A stretch of DNA of 64,000 nt from Petrolisthes cinctipes (Eukaryota; Arthropoda; Malacostraca; Decapoda; Porcellanidae): assembly GCA_033782935.1 (NCBI GenBank), contig JAWQEG010000411.1, forward strand, positions 1,919,501-1,983,500, read 5' to 3'. Below, one piece after another: positions 9,191-22,292 of the stretch (positions are counted from its first letter, which is position 1; the number at the start of each line of letters is the position of its first letter). The notes under the pieces are model-generated. The model was not told the DNA's origin. It did no database searches and saw only the letters and a list, made by a program, of their open reading frames with translations. Position numbers and translations under genes: made by a program.

Positions 9191-11370
9191 GCATGTACAG
9201 ATTGCTTCTGGGACCCCAAAATATTGAATTTTCGGGTGTTTTGAGCGTGAATTCGAGATATAAACGGGTACAGAAGATACATGCACATATTGACTTTGGG
9301 CACCAAAAATATCGATTTTCAGCATGTTTTGGGCCTGAATTTTGAAAATACTCTAACACGGAGTAGGCATGTACAGATCGCTTCTGGAACCCCTAAATAT
9401 CGAATTTTCGGGTGTTTAGGGCCAGAATTTGAGATATAAACGGGTACAGAAGATGCATGCACATATCGACTTTTGGGCACCTAAAAGATCGATTTTCAGT
9501 CTGTTTTTGGCCTGTATTTTGAAAATACTCTAACACGGAGTAGGCATGTACAGATACCTTCTAGAACCTCTAAATATCGAATTTTCGGGTGTTTTGGGAC
9601 TGAATTTGAGATATCGATTTTTTGGCACCTAAAATGTCGATTTTTAGCATGTTTTTAGCCTATATTTTGAAAATATTCTAGCACTGTGTAGGCATGTACA
9701 GATTGCTTATGGGACCACAAAATATTGAATTTTCGGGTGTTTTGATCCTGAATTTGAGATATAAACGGGTACAGAAGATACATGCACATATTGACTTTGG
9801 GCATCTAAAATATCGATTTTCAGCATGTTTTGGGCCTGTATTTTGAAAATACTCTAACACTGAGTAGGCATGTACAGATTGCTTCTGGAACCCCAAAATA
9901 TTGAATTTTCGGGTGTTTTGAGCCTGAATTTGAGATATAAACGGGTAATGAAGATGCATGCACATATCGACTTTTGTGCACCTAAAAGATCGATTTTCAG
10001 TATGTTTTGAGCATGTATTTTGAAAATACTCTAACACGGAGTAGGCATGTACAGATCGCTTCTGGGACCCCTAAATATCGAATTTTCGGGTGTTTTGGGA
10101 CTAAATTTGAGATATCGACTTTTTGGCACCTAAAAGATCGATTTTTAGCATGTTTTTAGCCTATATTTTGAAAATATTCTAGCACTGAGTAGGCATATAC
10201 AGATTGCTTCTGGGACCCCAAAATTTTGAATTTTCGGGTGTTTTGAGCCTGAATTTGAGATATAAATGGGTACAGAAGATACATGCATATATTGACTTTG
10301 GGCACCAAAAATATCGATTTTCAGCATGTTTTGGGCCTGAATTTTGAAAATACTCTAACACGTAGTAGGCATGTACAGATCGCTTCTGGGACCCCAAAAT
10401 ATCGAATTTTCGGGTGTTTAGGGCCAGAATTTGAGATATAAACGGGTACAGAAGATGCATGCACATATCGACTTTTGGGCACCTAAAAGATCGATTTTCA
10501 GTATGTTTTTGGCCTGTATTTTGAAAATACTCTAACACGGAGTAGGCATGTACAGATACCTTCTGGGACCTCTAAATATTGAATTTTCGGGTGTTTTGGG
10601 ACTGAATTTGAGATATCGATTTTTTGGCACCTAAAATGTCGATTTTTAGCATGTTTTTAGCCTATATTTTGAAAATATTCTAGCACTGTGTAGGCATGTA
10701 CAGATTGCTTCTGGGACCCCAAAATATTGAATTTTCGGGTGTTTTGAGCCTGAATTTGAGATATAAACGGGTACAGAAGATACATGCACATATTGACTTT
10801 GGGCATCTAAAATATCGATTTTCAGCATGTTTTGGGCCTGTTTTTTGAAAATACTCTAACACTGAGTAGGCATGTACAGATTGCTTCTGGGACCCCAAAA
10901 TATTGAATTTTCGGGTGTTTTGAGCCTGAATTTGAGATATAAACAGGTACTGAAGATACATGCACATATCGACTTTTGTGCACCTAAAAGATCGATTTTC
11001 AGTATGTTTTGAGCATGTATTTTGAAAATACTCTAACACGGAGTAGGCATGTACAGATCGCTTCTGGGACCCCTAAATATCGAATTTTCGGGTGTTTTGG
11101 GACTGAATTTGAGATATCGACTTTTTGGCACCTAAAAGATCGATTTTTAGCATGTTTTTAGCCTATATTTTGAAAATATTCTAGCACTAAGTAGGCATGT
11201 ACAGATTGCTTCTGGGACCCCAAAATATTGAATTTTCGGGTGTTTTGAGCCTGAATTTGAGATATAAACGGGTACAGAAGATACATGCACATATTGACTT
11301 TGGGCACCAAAAATATCGATTTTCAGCATGTTTTGGGCCTGAATTTTGAAAATACTCTAACACGAAGTAG
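9191..11370 (+). repeat. Regular 501-bp trimer array between the two large copies
   Basis: After one M (9,191-9,366) and one L (9,367-9,543) the starts run 9,544, 9,692, 9,868, 10,045, 10,193, 10,369, 10,546, 10,694, 10,870, 11,047, 11,195 and 11,371. This gives three exact 148+176+177 trimers plus an S and an M. It is the cleanest example of the basic trimer in the window. A shared monomer variant 'aattttgaattttcggg' lies near 10,221. Confidence 0.9.
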
Positions 11371-11547
11371 GCATGTACAGATCGCTTCTGGGACCCCAAA
11401 AAATCGAATTTTCGGGTGTTTAGGGACAGAATTTGAGATATAAACGGGTACAGAAGATGCATGCACATATCGAATTTTGGGCACATAAAAGATCGATTTT
11501 CAGTATGTTTTTGGCCTATATTTTGAAAATATTCTAGCACTGTGTAG
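11371..11547 (+). repeat. Hybrid L/S monomer at the left end of the second large copy
   Basis: It begins as L ('gtttagggacag', full central segment, 'ttttcagtatgtttttggcc') and ends as S ('tatattttgaaaatattctagcactgtg'-type tail). It is followed directly by M (11,548-11,723); the expected separate S is absent. The length is still 177 bp. The switch lies within about 11,514-11,520, next to the start of homology with 3,900. Confidence 0.85.
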
Positions 11548-12224
11548 GCATGTACAGATTGCTTCTGGGACCCCAAAATATTGAATTTTCGGGTGTTTTG
11601 ATCCTGAATTTGAGATATAAACGGGTACAGAATATATATGCACATATTGACTTTGGGCATCTAAAATATCGATTTTCAGCATGTTTTGGGCCTGTATTTT
11701 GAAAATACTCTAACACTGAGTAGGCATGTACAGATTGCTTCTGGGACCCCAAAATATTGAATTTTCGGGTGTTTTGAGCCTGAATTTGAGATATAAACGG
11801 GTACTGAAGATGCATGCACATATCGACTTTTGTGCACCTAAAAGTTCGATTTTCAGTATGTTTTGGGCATGTATTTTGAAAATACTCTAACACGGAGTAG
11901 GCATGTACAGATACCTTCTGGGACCTCTAAATATCGAATTTTCGGGTGTTTTGGGACTGAATTTGAGATATCGATTTATTGGCACCTAAAATGTCGATTT
12001 TTAGCATGTTTTTAGCCTATATTTTGAAAATATTCTAGCACTGTGTAGGCATGTACAGATTGCTTCTGGGACCCCAAAATATTGAATTTTCGGGTGTTTT
12101 GAGCCTGAATTTGAGATATAAACGGGTACAGAAGATACATGCACATATTGACTTTGGGCATCTAAAATATCGATTTTCAGCATGTTTTGGGCCTGTATTT
12201 TGAAAATACTCTAACACTGAGTAG

Positions 12225-12386
12225 GCATGTACAGATTGCTTCTGGAACCCCAAAATATTGAATTTTCGGGTGTTTTGATGCTGAATTTGAGATATAAACG
12301 GGTACATATCGACTTTTGTGCACCTAAAAGATCGATTTTCAGTATGTTTTGAGCATGTATTTTGAAAATACTCTAACACGGAGTAG
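12225..12386 (+). repeat. 162-bp monomer, occurrence 2
   Basis: Paired copy of 4,786-4,947 with the same 15-bp loss. It differs by 'ttttgatgctgaattt' against 'ttttgagcctgaattt'. Confidence 0.9.
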
Positions 12387-13380
12387 GCATGTACAGATCG
12401 CTTCTGGGACCCCTAAATATCGAATTTTCGGGTGTTTTGGGACTGAATTTGAGATATCGACTTTTTGGCACCTAAAAGATCGATTTTTAGCATGTTTTTA
12501 GCCTATATTTTGAAAATATTCTAGCACTGAGTAGGCATGTACAGATTGCTTCTGGGACCCCAAAATATTGAATTTTCAGGTGTTTTGAGCCTGATTTTGA
12601 GATATAAACGGGTACAGAAGATACATGCACATATTGACTTTAGGCACCAAAAATATCGATTTTCAGCATGTTTTGGGCCTGAATTTTGAAAATACTCTAA
12701 CACGGAGTAGGCATGTACAGATCGCTTCTGGGACCCCAAAATATCGAATTATCGGGTGTTTAGGGCCTGAATTTGAGATATAAACGGGTACAGAAGATGC
12801 ATGCACATATCGACTTATGGGCACCTAAAAGATCAATTTTCAGTATGTTTTGAGCATGTATTTTGAAAATACTCTAACACGGAGTAGGCATGTACAGATA
12901 CCTTCTGGGACCTCAAAATATCGAATTTTCGGGTGTTTTGGGACTGAATTTGAGATATCGATTTTTTGGCACCTAAAATGTCGATTTTTAGCATGTTTTT
13001 AGCCTATATTTTGAAAATATTCTAGCACTGTACAGATTGCTTCTGGGACCCCAAAATATTGAATTTTCGGGTGTTTTGAGCCTGAATTTGAGATATAAAC
13101 ATGTACAGAAGATGCATGCACATATCGACTTTTGGGCACCTAAAAGATCGATTTTCAGTATGTTTTGAGCATGTATTATTGAAAATACTCTAACACCGAG
13201 TAGGCATGTACAGATCGCTTCTGGGACCCCAAAATATCGAATTTTCGGGTGTTTAGGGCCAGAATTTGAGATATAAACGGGTACAGAAGATGCATGCACA
13301 TATCGACTTTTGGGCACCTAAAAGATCGATTTTCAGTATGTTTTTGGCCTGTATTTTGAAAATACTCTAACACGGAGTAG

Positions 13381-13504
13381 GCATGTACAGATACCTTCTG
13401 GGACCGCTAAAAATTTATTTGAGATATCGATTTTCTGGCACCTAAAATGTCGATTTTTAGCATGTTTTGGGCCTGAATTTTGAAAATAATCTAACACTGA
13501 GTAG
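13381..13504 (+). repeat. 124-bp monomer, occurrence 3
   Basis: Paired copy of 5,942-6,065 at the 7,439-bp offset, identical by eye including 'gattttctggcacc'. Confidence 0.9.
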
Positions 13505-14320
13505 GCATGTACAGATTGCTTCTGGGACCTCTAAATATCGAATTTTCGGGTGTTTTGGGACTGAATTTGAGATATCGATTTTTTGGCACCTAAAATGTCG
13601 ATTTTTAGCATGTTTTTAGCCTATATTTTGAAAATATTCTAGCACTGTACAGATTGCTTCTGGGACCCCAAAATATTGAATTTTCGGGTGTTTTGAGCCT
13701 GAATTTGAGATATAAACGGGTACTGAAGATGCAAGCACATATCGACTTTTGTGTACCTAAAAGATCGATTTTCAAAATGTTTTGAGCATGTATTTTGAAA
13801 ATACTCTAACACGGAGTAGGCATGTACAGATCGCTTCTGGGACACCTAAATATCGAATTTTCGGGTGTTTTGGGACTGAATTATAGATATCGACTTTTTG
13901 GCACCTAAAAGATCGATTTTTAGCATGTTTTTAGCCTATATTTTGAAAATATTCTAGCACTGAGTAGGCATGTACAGATTGCTTCTGGGACCCCAAAATA
14001 TTGAATTTTCGGGTGTTTTGAGCCTGAATTTGAGATATAAACGGGTACTGAAGATACATGCACATATTGACTTTGGGCACCAAAAATATCGATTTTCAGC
14101 ATGTTTTGGGCCTGAATTTTGAAAATACTCTAACACGGAGTAGGCATGTACAGATCGCTTCTGGGACCCCAAAATATCGAATTTTCGGGTGTTTAGGGCC
14201 AGAATTTGAGATATAAACGGGTACAGAAGATGCATGCTCATATCGACTTTTGGGCACCTAAAAGATCGATTTTCAGTATGTTTTTGGCCTGTATTTTGAA
14301 AATACTCTAACATGGAATAG

Positions 14321-17296
14321 GCATGTACAGATACCTTCTGGGACCTCTAAATATCGAATTTTCGGGTGTTTTGTGACTGAATTTGATATATCGATTTTTT
14401 GGCACCTAAAATGTCGATTTTTAGCATGTTTTTAGCCTATATTTTGAAAATATTCTAGCACTGTGTAGGCATGTACAGATTGCTTCTGGGACCCCAAAAT
14501 ATTGAATTTTCGGGTGTTTTGAGCCTGAATTTGAGATATAAACGGGTACAGAAGATACATGCACATATTGACTTTGGGCATCTAAAATAACGATTTTCAG
14601 CATGTTTTTGGGCCTGTATTTTGAAAATACTCTAACACTGAGTAGGCATGTACAGATTGCTTCTGTGACCCCAAAATATTGAATTTTCGGGTGTTTTGAG
14701 CCTGAATTTGAGATATAAACGGGTACTGAAGATGCATGCACATATCGACTAATGTGCACCTAAAAGATCGATTTTCAGTATGTTTTGAGCATGTATTTTG
14801 AAAATACTCTAACACGAAGTAGGCATGTACAGATCGCTTCTGGGACCCCTAAATATCGAATTTTCGGGTGTTTTGGGACTGAATTTGAGATATCGACTTT
14901 TTGGCACCTAAAAGATAGATTTTTAGCATGTTTTTAGCCTATATTTTGAAAATATTCTAGCACTGTACAGATTGCTACTGGGACCCCAAAATATTGAATT
15001 TTCGGGTGTTTTGAGCCTGAATTTGAGATATAAACGGGTACAGAAGATACATGCACATATTGACTTTGGGCACCAAAAATATCGATTTTCAGCATGTTTT
15101 TGGCCTGTATTTTGAAAATACTCTAACACGGAGTAGGCATGTACAGATCGCTTCTGGGACCCCAAAATATCGAATTTTCGGGTGTTTAGGGCCAGAATTT
15201 GAGATATAAATGGGTACAGAAGATGCATGCACATATCGACTTTTGGGCACCTAAATGATCGATTTTCAGTATGTTTTTGGCCAGTATTTTGAAAATACTC
15301 TAACACAGTGTAGGCATGTACAGATACCCTCTAGGACCTCTAAATATCGAATTTTCGGGCGTTTTGGGACTGAATTTGAGATCTCGATTTTTTGGCACCT
15401 AAAATGTCGATTTTTAGCATGTTTTTAGCCTATATTTTGAAAATATTCTAGCACTGTGTAGGCATGTACAGATTGCTTCTGGGACCCCAAAATATTGAAT
15501 TTTAGGGTGTTTTGAGCCTGAATTTGAGATATAAACGAGTACAGAAGATACATGCACATATTGACTTTGGGCATCTAAAATATCGATTTTCAGCATGTTT
15601 TGGGCCTGTATTTTGAAAATACTCTAACACTGAGTAGGCATGTACAGATTGCTTCTGGGACCCCAAAATATTGAATTTTCGGGTGTTTTGAGCCTGAATT
15701 TGAGATATAAACGGGTACTGAAGATGCATGCACATATCGACTTTTGTGCACCTAAAAGATCGATTTTCAGTATGTTTTGAGCATGTATTTTGAAAATACT
15801 CTAACACGAAGTAGGCATGTACAGATCGCTTCTGGGACCCCTAAATATCGAATTTTCGGGTGTTTTGGGACTGAATTTGAGATATCGACTTTTTGGCACC
15901 TAAAAGATCGATTTTTAGCATGTTTTTAGCCTATATTTTGAAAATATTCTAGCACTGTACAGATTGCTACTGGGACCCCAAAATATTGAATTTTCGGGTG
16001 TTTTGAGCCTGAATTTGAGATATAAACGGGTACAGAAGATACATGCACATATTGACTTTGGGCACCAAAAATATCGATTTTCAGCATGTTTTTGGCCTGT
16101 ATTTTGAAAATACTCTAACACGGAGTAGGCATGTACAGATCGCTTCTGGGACCCCAAAATATCGAATTTTCGGGTGTTTAGGGCCAGAATTTGAGATATA
16201 AACGGGTACAGAAGATGCATGCACATATCGACTTTTGGGCACCTAAATGATCGATTTTCAGTATGTTTTTGGCCAGTATTTTGAAAATACTCTAACACAG
16301 TGTAGGCATGTACAGATACCCTCTAGGACCTCTAAATATCGAATTTTCGGGCGTTTTGGGACTGAATTTGAGATATCGATTTTTTGGCACCTAAAATGTC
16401 GATTTTTAGCATGTTTTTAGCCTATATTTTGAAAATATTCTAGCACTGTGTAGGCATGTACAGATTGCTTCTGGGACCCCAAAATATTGAATTTTAGGGT
16501 GTTTTGAGCCTGAATTTGAGATATAAACGAGTACAGAAGATACATGCACATATTGACTTTGGGCATCTAAAATATCGATTTTCAGCATGTTTTGGGCCTG
16601 TATTTTGAAAATACTCTAACACTAAGTAGGCATGTACAGATTGCTTCTGGGACCCCAAAATATTGAATTTTCGGGTGTTTTGAGCCTGAATTTGAGATAT
16701 AAACGGGTACTGAAGATGCATGCACATATCGAGTTTTGTGCACCTAAAAGATCGATTTTCAGTATGTTTTGAGCATGTATATTAAAAATACTCTAAAACG
16801 GAGTAGGGATGTACAGATCGCTGCTGGGACCCCTAAATATCGAATTTTCGGGTGTTTTGGGACTGAATTTGAGATATCGACTTTTTGGCACCTAAAAGAT
16901 CGATTTTTAGCATGTTTTTAGCCTATATTTTGAAAATATTCTAGCACTGTACAGATTGCTTCTGGGACCCCAAAATATTGAATTTTCGGGTGTTTTGAGC
17001 CTGAATTCGAGATATAAACGGGTAAAGAAGATACATGCACATATTGACTTTGGGCACCAAAAATATCGATTTTCAGCATGTTTTTGGCCTGTATTTTGAA
17101 AATACTCTAACACGGAGTAGGCATGTACAGATCGCTTCTGGGACCCCAAAATATCGAATTTTCGGGTGTTTAGGGCCAGAATTTGAGATATAAACGGGTA
17201 CAGAAGATGCATGCACATATCGACTTTTTGCACCTAAAAGATCGATTTTCAGTATGTTTTTGGCCTGTATTTTGAAAATACTCTAACACGGAGTAG
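14321..17296 (+). repeat. 992-bp hexamer HOR, three units
   Basis: Unit starts are 14,321, 15,314 and 16,306, ending at 17,296 (993, 992 and 991 bp). The third unit spans the join between the large duplicate and the triplicated segment, so the hexamer register runs through that boundary. In the third unit the fourth monomer follows 'tattaaaaatactctaaaac', a private mark. Confidence 0.9.
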
Positions 17297-18475
17297 GCAT
17301 GTACAGATACCTTCTGGGACCTCTAAATATCGAATTATCGGAAGTTTTGGGACTGAATTTGAGATATCGATTTTTTGGCACCTAAAATGTCGATTTTTAG
17401 CATGTTTTTAGCCTATATTTTGAAAATATTCTATCACTGTGTAGGCATGTACAGATTGCTTATGGGACCCCAAAATATTGAATTTTCGGGTGTTTTGAGC
17501 CTGAATTTGAGATATAAACGGATACAGAAGATACATGCACATATTGACTTTGGGCATCTGATATATCGATTTTCAGCATGTTTTGGGCCTGTATTTTGAA
17601 AATACTCTAACACTGAGTAGGCATGTACAGATTGCTTCTGGAACCCCAAAATATTGAATTTTCGGGTGTATTGAGCCTGAATTTGAGATATAAACGGGTA
17701 CTGAAGATGCATGCACATATCGACTTTTGTGCACCTAAAAGATCGATTTTCAGTATGTTTTGAGCATGTATTTTGAAAATACTCTAACACGGAGTAGGCA
17801 TGTACAGATCGCTTCTGGGACCCCTAAATATCGAATTTTCGGGTGTTTTGGGACTGAATTTGAGATATCGACTTTTTGGCACCTAAAAGATCGATTTTTA
17901 GCATGTTTTTAGCCTATATTTTGAAAATATTCTAGCACTGAGTAGGCATGTACAGATTGCTTCTGGGACCCCAAAATATTGAATTTTAGGGTGTTTTGAG
18001 CCTGAATTTGAGATATAAACGGGTACAGAAGATACATGCACATATTGACTTTGGGCACCAAAAATATCGATTTTCAGCATGTTTTGGGCCTGAATTTTGA
18101 AAATACTCTAACACGGAGTAGGCATGTACAGATCGCTTCTGGGACCCCAAAATATCGAATTTTCGGGTGTTTAGGGCCAGAATTTGAGATATAAACGGGT
18201 GCAGAAGATGCATGCACATATCGACTTTTGGGCACCTAAAAGATCGATTTTCAGCATGTTTTGGGCCTGTATTTTGAAAATACTCTAACACTGAGTAGGC
18301 ATGTACAGATTGCTTCTGGGACCCCAAAATATTGAATTTTCAGGTGTTTTGAGCCTGAATTTGAGATATAAACATGTACAGAAGATGCATGCACATATCG
18401 ACTTTTGGGCACCTAAAAGATCGATTTTCAGTATGTTTTGAGCATGTATTTTGAAAATACTCTAACACGGAGTAG
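16665..18475 (+). repeat. Triplicated segment, copy 2
   Basis: Matches 1-1,811 at offset 16,664 and 20,004-21,814 at offset 3,339. At 18,475 it jumps to the equivalent of 2,290, shown by 'catgtaccgatacc', a mark that in copy 1 lies near 2,291. It therefore lacks three monomers. Confidence 0.9.
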
Positions 18476-18652
18476 GCATGTACCGATACCTTCTGGGACC
18501 CCAAAATATCGAATTTTCGGGTGTTTAGGGCCAGAATTTGAGATATAAACGGGTACAGAAGATGCATGCACATATCGACTTTTGGGCACCTAAATGATCG
18601 ATTTTCAGTATGTTTTTGGCCAGTATTTTGAAAATACTCTAACACAGTGTAG

Positions 18653-20635
18653 GCATGTACAGATACCCTCTAGGACCTCTAAATATCGAATTTTCGGGCG
18701 TTTTGGGACTGAATTTGAGATATCGATTTTTTGGCACCTAAAATGTCGATTTTTAGCATGTTTTTAGCCTATATTTTGAAAATATTCTAGCACTGTGTAG
18801 GCATGTACAGATTGCTTCTGGGACCCCAAAATATTGAATTTTAGGGTGTTTTGAGCCTGAATTTGAGATATAAACGAGTACAGAAGATACATGCACATAT
18901 TGACTTTGGGCATCTAAAATATCGATTTTCAGCATGTTTTGGGCCTGTATTTTGAAAATACTCTAACACTGAGTAGGCATGTACAGATTGCTTCTGGGAC
19001 CCCAAAATATTGAATTTTCGGGTGTTTTGAGCCTGAATTTGAGATATAAACGGGTACTGAAGATGCATGCACATATCGACTTTTGTGCACCTAAAAGATC
19101 GATTTTCAGTATGTTTTGAGCATGTATTTTGAAAATACTCTAACACGAAGTAGGCATGTACAGATCGCTTCTGGGACCCCTAAATATCGAATTTTCGGGT
19201 GTTTTGGGACTGAATTTGAGATATCGACTTTTTGGCACCTAAAAGATCGATTTTTAGCATGTTTTTAGCCTATATTTTGAAAATATTCTAGCACTGTACA
19301 GATTGCTACTGGGACCCCAAAATATTGAATTTTCGGGTGTTTTGAGCCTGAATTTGAGATATAAACGGGTACAGAAGATACATGCACATATTGACTTTGG
19401 GCACCAAAAATATCGATTTTCAGCATGTTTTTGGCCTGTATTTTGAAAATACTCTAACACGGAGTAGGCATGTACAGATCGCTTCTGGGACCCCAAAATA
19501 TCGAATTTTCGGGTGTTTAGGGCCAGAATTTGAGATATAAACGGGTACAGAAGATGCATGCACATATCGACTTTTGGGCACCTAAATGATCGATTTTCAG
19601 TATGTTTTTGGCCAGTATTTTGAAAATACTCTAACACAGTGTAGGCATGTACAGATACCCTCTAGGACCTCTAAATATCGAATTTTCGGGCGTTTTGGGA
19701 CTGAATTTGAGATATCGATTTTTTGGCACCTAAAATGTCGATTTTTAGCATGTTTTTAGCCTATATTTTGAAAATATTCTATCACTGTGTAGGCATGTAC
19801 AGATTGCTTCTGGGACCCCAAAATATTGAATTTTAGGGTGTTTTGAGCCTGAATTTGAGATATAAACGAGTACAGAAGATACATGCACATATTGACTTTG
19901 GGCATCTAAAATATCGATTTTCAGCATGTTTTGGGCCTGTATTTTGAAAATACTCTAACACTGAGTAGGCATGTACAGATTGCTTCTGGGACCCCAAAAT
20001 ATTGAATTTTCGGGTGTTTTGAGCCTGAATTTGAGATATAAACGGGTACTGAAGATGCATGCACATATCGACTTTTGTGCACCTAAAAGATCGATTTTCA
20101 GTATGTTTTGAGCATGTATATTGAAAATACTCTAAAACGGAGTAGGCATGTACAGATCGCTGCTGGGACCCCTAAATATCGAATTTTCGGGTGTTTTGGG
20201 ACTGAATTTGAGATATCGACTTTTTGGCACCTAAAAGATCGATTTTTAGCATGTTTTTAGCCTATATTTTGAAAATATTCTAGCACTGTACAGATTGCTT
20301 CTGGGACCCCAAAATATTGAATTTTCGGGTGTTTTGAGCCTGAATTCGAGATATAAACGGGTACAGAAGATACATGCACATATTGACTTTGGGCACCAAA
20401 AATATCGATTTTCAGCATGTTTTTGGCCTGTATTTTGAAAATACTCTAACACGGAGTAGGCATGTACAGATCGCTTCTGGGACCCCAAAATATCGAATTT
20501 TCGGGTGTTTAGGGCCAGAATTTGAGATATAAACGGGTACAGAAGATGCATGCACATATCGACTTTTTGCACCTAAAAGATCGATTTTCAGTATGTTTTT
20601 GGCCTGTATTTTGAAAATACTCTAACACGGAGTAG
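18653..20635 (+). repeat. 992-bp hexamer HOR, two units
   Basis: Starts at 18,653, 18,801, 18,977, 19,154, 19,292, 19,468, 19,645, 19,793, 19,969, 20,146, 20,284, 20,460 and 20,636 give units of 992 and 991 bp. The first unit corresponds to 2,467-3,458. Confidence 0.9.
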
Positions 20636-21814
20636 GCATGTACAGATACCTTCTGGGACCTCTAAATATCGAATTATCGGAAGTTTTGGGACTGAATTTG
20701 AGATATCGATTTTTTGGCACCTAAAATGTCGATTTTTTGCATGTTTTTAGCCTATATTTTGAAAATATTCTATCACTGTGTAGGCATGTACAGATTGCTT
20801 ATGGGACCCCAAAATATTGAATTTTCGGGTGTTTTGAGCCTGAATTTGAGATATAAACGGATACAGAAGATACATGCACATATTGACTTTGGGCATCTGA
20901 TATATCGATTTTCAGCATGTTTTGGGCCTGTATTTTGAAAATACTCTAACACTGAGTAGGCATGTACAGATTGCTTCTGGAACCCCAAAATATTGAATTT
21001 TCGGGTGTATTGAGCCTGAATTTGAGATATAAACGGGTACTGAAGATGCATGCACATATCGACTTTTGTGCACCTAAAAGATCGATTTTCAGTATGTTTT
21101 GAGCATGTATTTTGAAAATACTCTAACACGGAGTAGGCATGTACAGATCGCTTCTGGGACCCCTAAATATCGAATTTTCGGGTGTTTTGGGACTGAATTT
21201 GAGATATCGACTTTTTGGCACCTAAAAGATCGATTTTTAGCATGTTTTTAGCCAATATTTTGAAAATATTCTAGCACTGAGTAGGCATGTACAGATTGCT
21301 TCTGGGACCCCAAAATATTGAATTTTAGGGTGTTTTGAGCCTGAATTTGAGATATAAACGGGTACAGAAGATACATGCACATATTGACTTTGGGCACCAA
21401 AAATATCGATTTTCAGCATGTTTTGGGCCTGAATTTTGAAAATACTCTAACACGGAGTAGGCATGTACAGATCGCTTCTGGGACCCCAAAATATCGAATT
21501 TTCGGGTGTTTAGGGCCAGAATTTGAGATATAAACGGGTGCAGAAGATGCATGCACATATCGACTTTTGGGCACCTAAAAGATCGATTTTCAGCATGTTT
21601 TGGGCCTGTATTTTGAAAATACTCTAACACTGAGTAGGCATGTACAGATTGCTTCTGGGACCCCAAAATATTGAATTTTCAGGTGTTTTGAGCCTGAATT
21701 TGAGATATAAACATGTACAGAAGATGCATGCACATATCGACTTTTGGGCACCTAAAAGATCGATTTTCAGTATGTTTTGAGCATGTATTTTGAAAATACT
21801 CTAACACGGAGTAG
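20004..21814 (+). repeat. Triplicated segment, copy 3
   Basis: Matches copy 2 at 3,339 bp and copy 1 at 20,003 bp. It keeps the three monomers that copy 2 lost, and resemblance to copy 1 continues to about 22,314. Single differences include 'cgattttttgcatg' near 20,730 where the others have 'cgatttttagcatg'. Confidence 0.9.
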
Positions 21815-21991
21815 GCATGTACAGATCGCTTCTGGGACCCCTAAATATCGAATTTTCGGGTGTTTAGGGCCAGAATTTGAGATATAAACGGGTACAGAAG
21901 ATGCATGCACATATAGACTTTTGGGCACCTAAAAGATCGATTTTCAGTATGTTTTTGGCCTGTATTTTGAAAATACTCTAACACGGAGTAG

Positions 21992-22115
21992 GCATGTACA
22001 GATACCTTCTGGGACCGCTAAAAATTTATTTGAGATATCGATTTTTTGGCACCTAAAATGTCGATTTTTAGCATGTTTTGGGCCTGAATTTTGAAAATAC
22101 TCTAACACTGAGTAG
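21992..22115 (+). repeat. 124-bp monomer, occurrence 4
   Basis: Same form as 1,989-2,112, at the 20,003-bp offset of the triplicated segment. Confidence 0.9.
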
Positions 22116-22292
22116 GCATGTACAGATTGCTTCTGGGACCCCAAAATATCGAATTTTCGGGTGTTTTGAGCCTGAATTTGAGATATAAACGGGTACAGAA
22201 GATGCATGCACATATCGACTTTTGTGCACCTAAAAGATCGATTTTCAATATGTTTTGAGCATGTATTTTGAAAATACTCTAACACGGAGTAG

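Larger units (their letters stand above)
11516..16611 (+). repeat. Large duplicated segment, copy 2
   Basis: This is the partner of 3,900-9,172, one monomer shorter. It carries the same rare forms in the same order: 'cagaatatatatgcacat' near 11,627, the 162-bp monomer, the 124-bp monomer, and the 992-bp hexamers. At its right end the sequence continues smoothly into the triplicated segment at 16,665, whereas copy 1 ends in a hybrid. Confidence 0.9.
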
